NCBI GenBank assembly: GCA_001898165.1
Contig: MKTD01000011.1
Span: forward strand, 62,001-126,000
Direction of reading: 5' to 3'
From: Bacteroidia bacterium 43-41
GTDB taxonomy: Bacteria > Bacteroidota > Bacteroidia > Bacteroidales > Dysgonomonadaceae
Length of the DNA stretch: 64,000 bases
The position numbers and the translations under genes are program-made. Every line of letters starts with the position of its first letter. The stretch's first letter is position 1. Positions 63,554-64,000 of the stretch are shown piece by piece. Under the pieces are notes generated by a model. It did not search any database. It saw only the letters and a program-made list of their open reading frames with translations, and was not told the DNA's origin.

Positions 63554-64000
63554 ATGGAAATTTCCGCATTATACGAAATCTATAAAAAACATCCGGTAGT
63601 TACTACCGACTCCCGGGTTTGCCCACACAATTCTATTTTCTTTGCGCTCAAAGGCGATCGGTTCAATGGCAATCGGTTTGCCGAAAGTGCGATTGAAAGA
63701 GGTTGTGCATATGCTGTAGTGGATGAATGGGAAAACGACAAGCCGGAGAATCCGCGCGTGATCGTGGTGGAAAATGTGCTGGAGACCTTACAGAAGCTGG
63801 CCAATTATCACCGAAAAAAACTAAAGATAACCATTGTGGGAATTACGGGTACAAACGGAAAAACCACCACAAAGGAGTTACTTGCCACCATCCTTTCCAA
63901 GGAGTTTAACGTGGCTTTTACGCAGGGAAATTTCAACAACCACATAGGTGTTCCGCTCACGTTGCTGTCTATAAACAAGTCGCACGAAATCGGCGTCATA
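63554..64000 (+). CDS. murF: UDP-N-acetylmuramoyl-tripeptide--D-alanyl-D-alanine ligase (partial, 5' end)
   Basis: The first 149 codons are present; the gene runs off the right edge. The N-terminal domain has VTTDSRVCPHNSIFFALKGDRFNG, then the ATP loop GITGTNGKTTTKEL and the MurF-typical TQGNFNNHIGVPLTLL. It adds D-Ala-D-Ala to the UDP-MurNAc tripeptide in peptidoglycan synthesis. It starts 16 bp after the C1B peptidase gene. Confidence 0.97.
   Translation, partial: MEISALYEIYKKHPVVTTDSRVCPHNSIFFALKGDRFNGNRFAESAIERGCAYAVVDEWENDKPENPRVIVVENVLETLQKLANYHRKKLKITIVGITGTNGKTTTKELLATILSKEFNVAFTQGNFNNHIGVPLTLLSINKSHEIGVI

Overview
The window looks like a chromosomal segment of a Bacteroidales bacterium, probably of the Dysgonomonadaceae/Proteiniphilum type. 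The genus is an inference from overall resemblance. Supporting signs are tandem SusC/SusD pairs with an ECF sigma/FecR switch, many promoters of the Bacteroidetes -33 TTTG / -7 TAnnTTTG form, a protease with a type IX-secretion-like C-terminus, DUF4271 and TIGR02757 proteins, and few clear Shine-Dalgarno sequences. No rRNA, tRNA, CRISPR array or transposase was seen.

Region 1 (1-28.6 kb, all minus strand, visibly more AT-rich than the rest) is one large polysaccharide-utilisation locus. In transcription order it encodes an ECF sigma factor, a FecR anti-sigma factor, SusC1 (with an STN signalling domain), SusD1, SusC2 (without STN), SusD2, a DUF1735-PKD lipoprotein, a Big2x3-FISUMP lipoprotein, two paralogous beta-helix lipoproteins (one with three CARDB repeats), a DUF5060/GH-A hydrolase, a GH27 alpha-galactosidase, a two-domain alpha/beta-hydrolase, a GH-like lipoprotein and two TIM-barrel sugar isomerase/epimerases (the last cut by the window edge). 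Together they suggest sensing, binding, import and degradation of an alpha-galactosylated, probably esterified, plant glycan. The exact substrate cannot be read from sequence.

Region 2 (28.6-43.4 kb) holds an aspartate-dehydrogenase-like gene, a degenerate 2-hydroxyacid dehydrogenase, a tldD/tldE protease pair behind a long heptanucleotide repeat, PBP1A, a TPR protein, a DUF433/DUF5615 toxin-antitoxin pair flanked by 29-bp direct repeats, a BlaR1/BlaI-like sensor-repressor pair (the sensor carries three TonB C-terminal domains), and serC-serA.

Region 3 (43.4-64 kb) is mostly housekeeping: a recR-to-ClC operon, a secreted trypsin-like protease, prfB with the classical programmed +1 frameshift, an NlpC/P60-LysM lipoprotein, a HAD phosphatase, an amidase, metK behind a SAM-II-type riboswitch, LOG, DUF4271, hemD, rnpA-yidD-tatD-like, RNase H, a C1B peptidase and the start of murF.

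The least expected structures are two 184-bp palindromic MITE-like elements (33745-33928 and 53892-54075) with 19-bp terminal inverted repeats, each just upstream of a plus-strand gene, plus a solo 16-bp end near 42170. Next come the direct repeats around the toxin-antitoxin pair and the heptamer tract before tldD.
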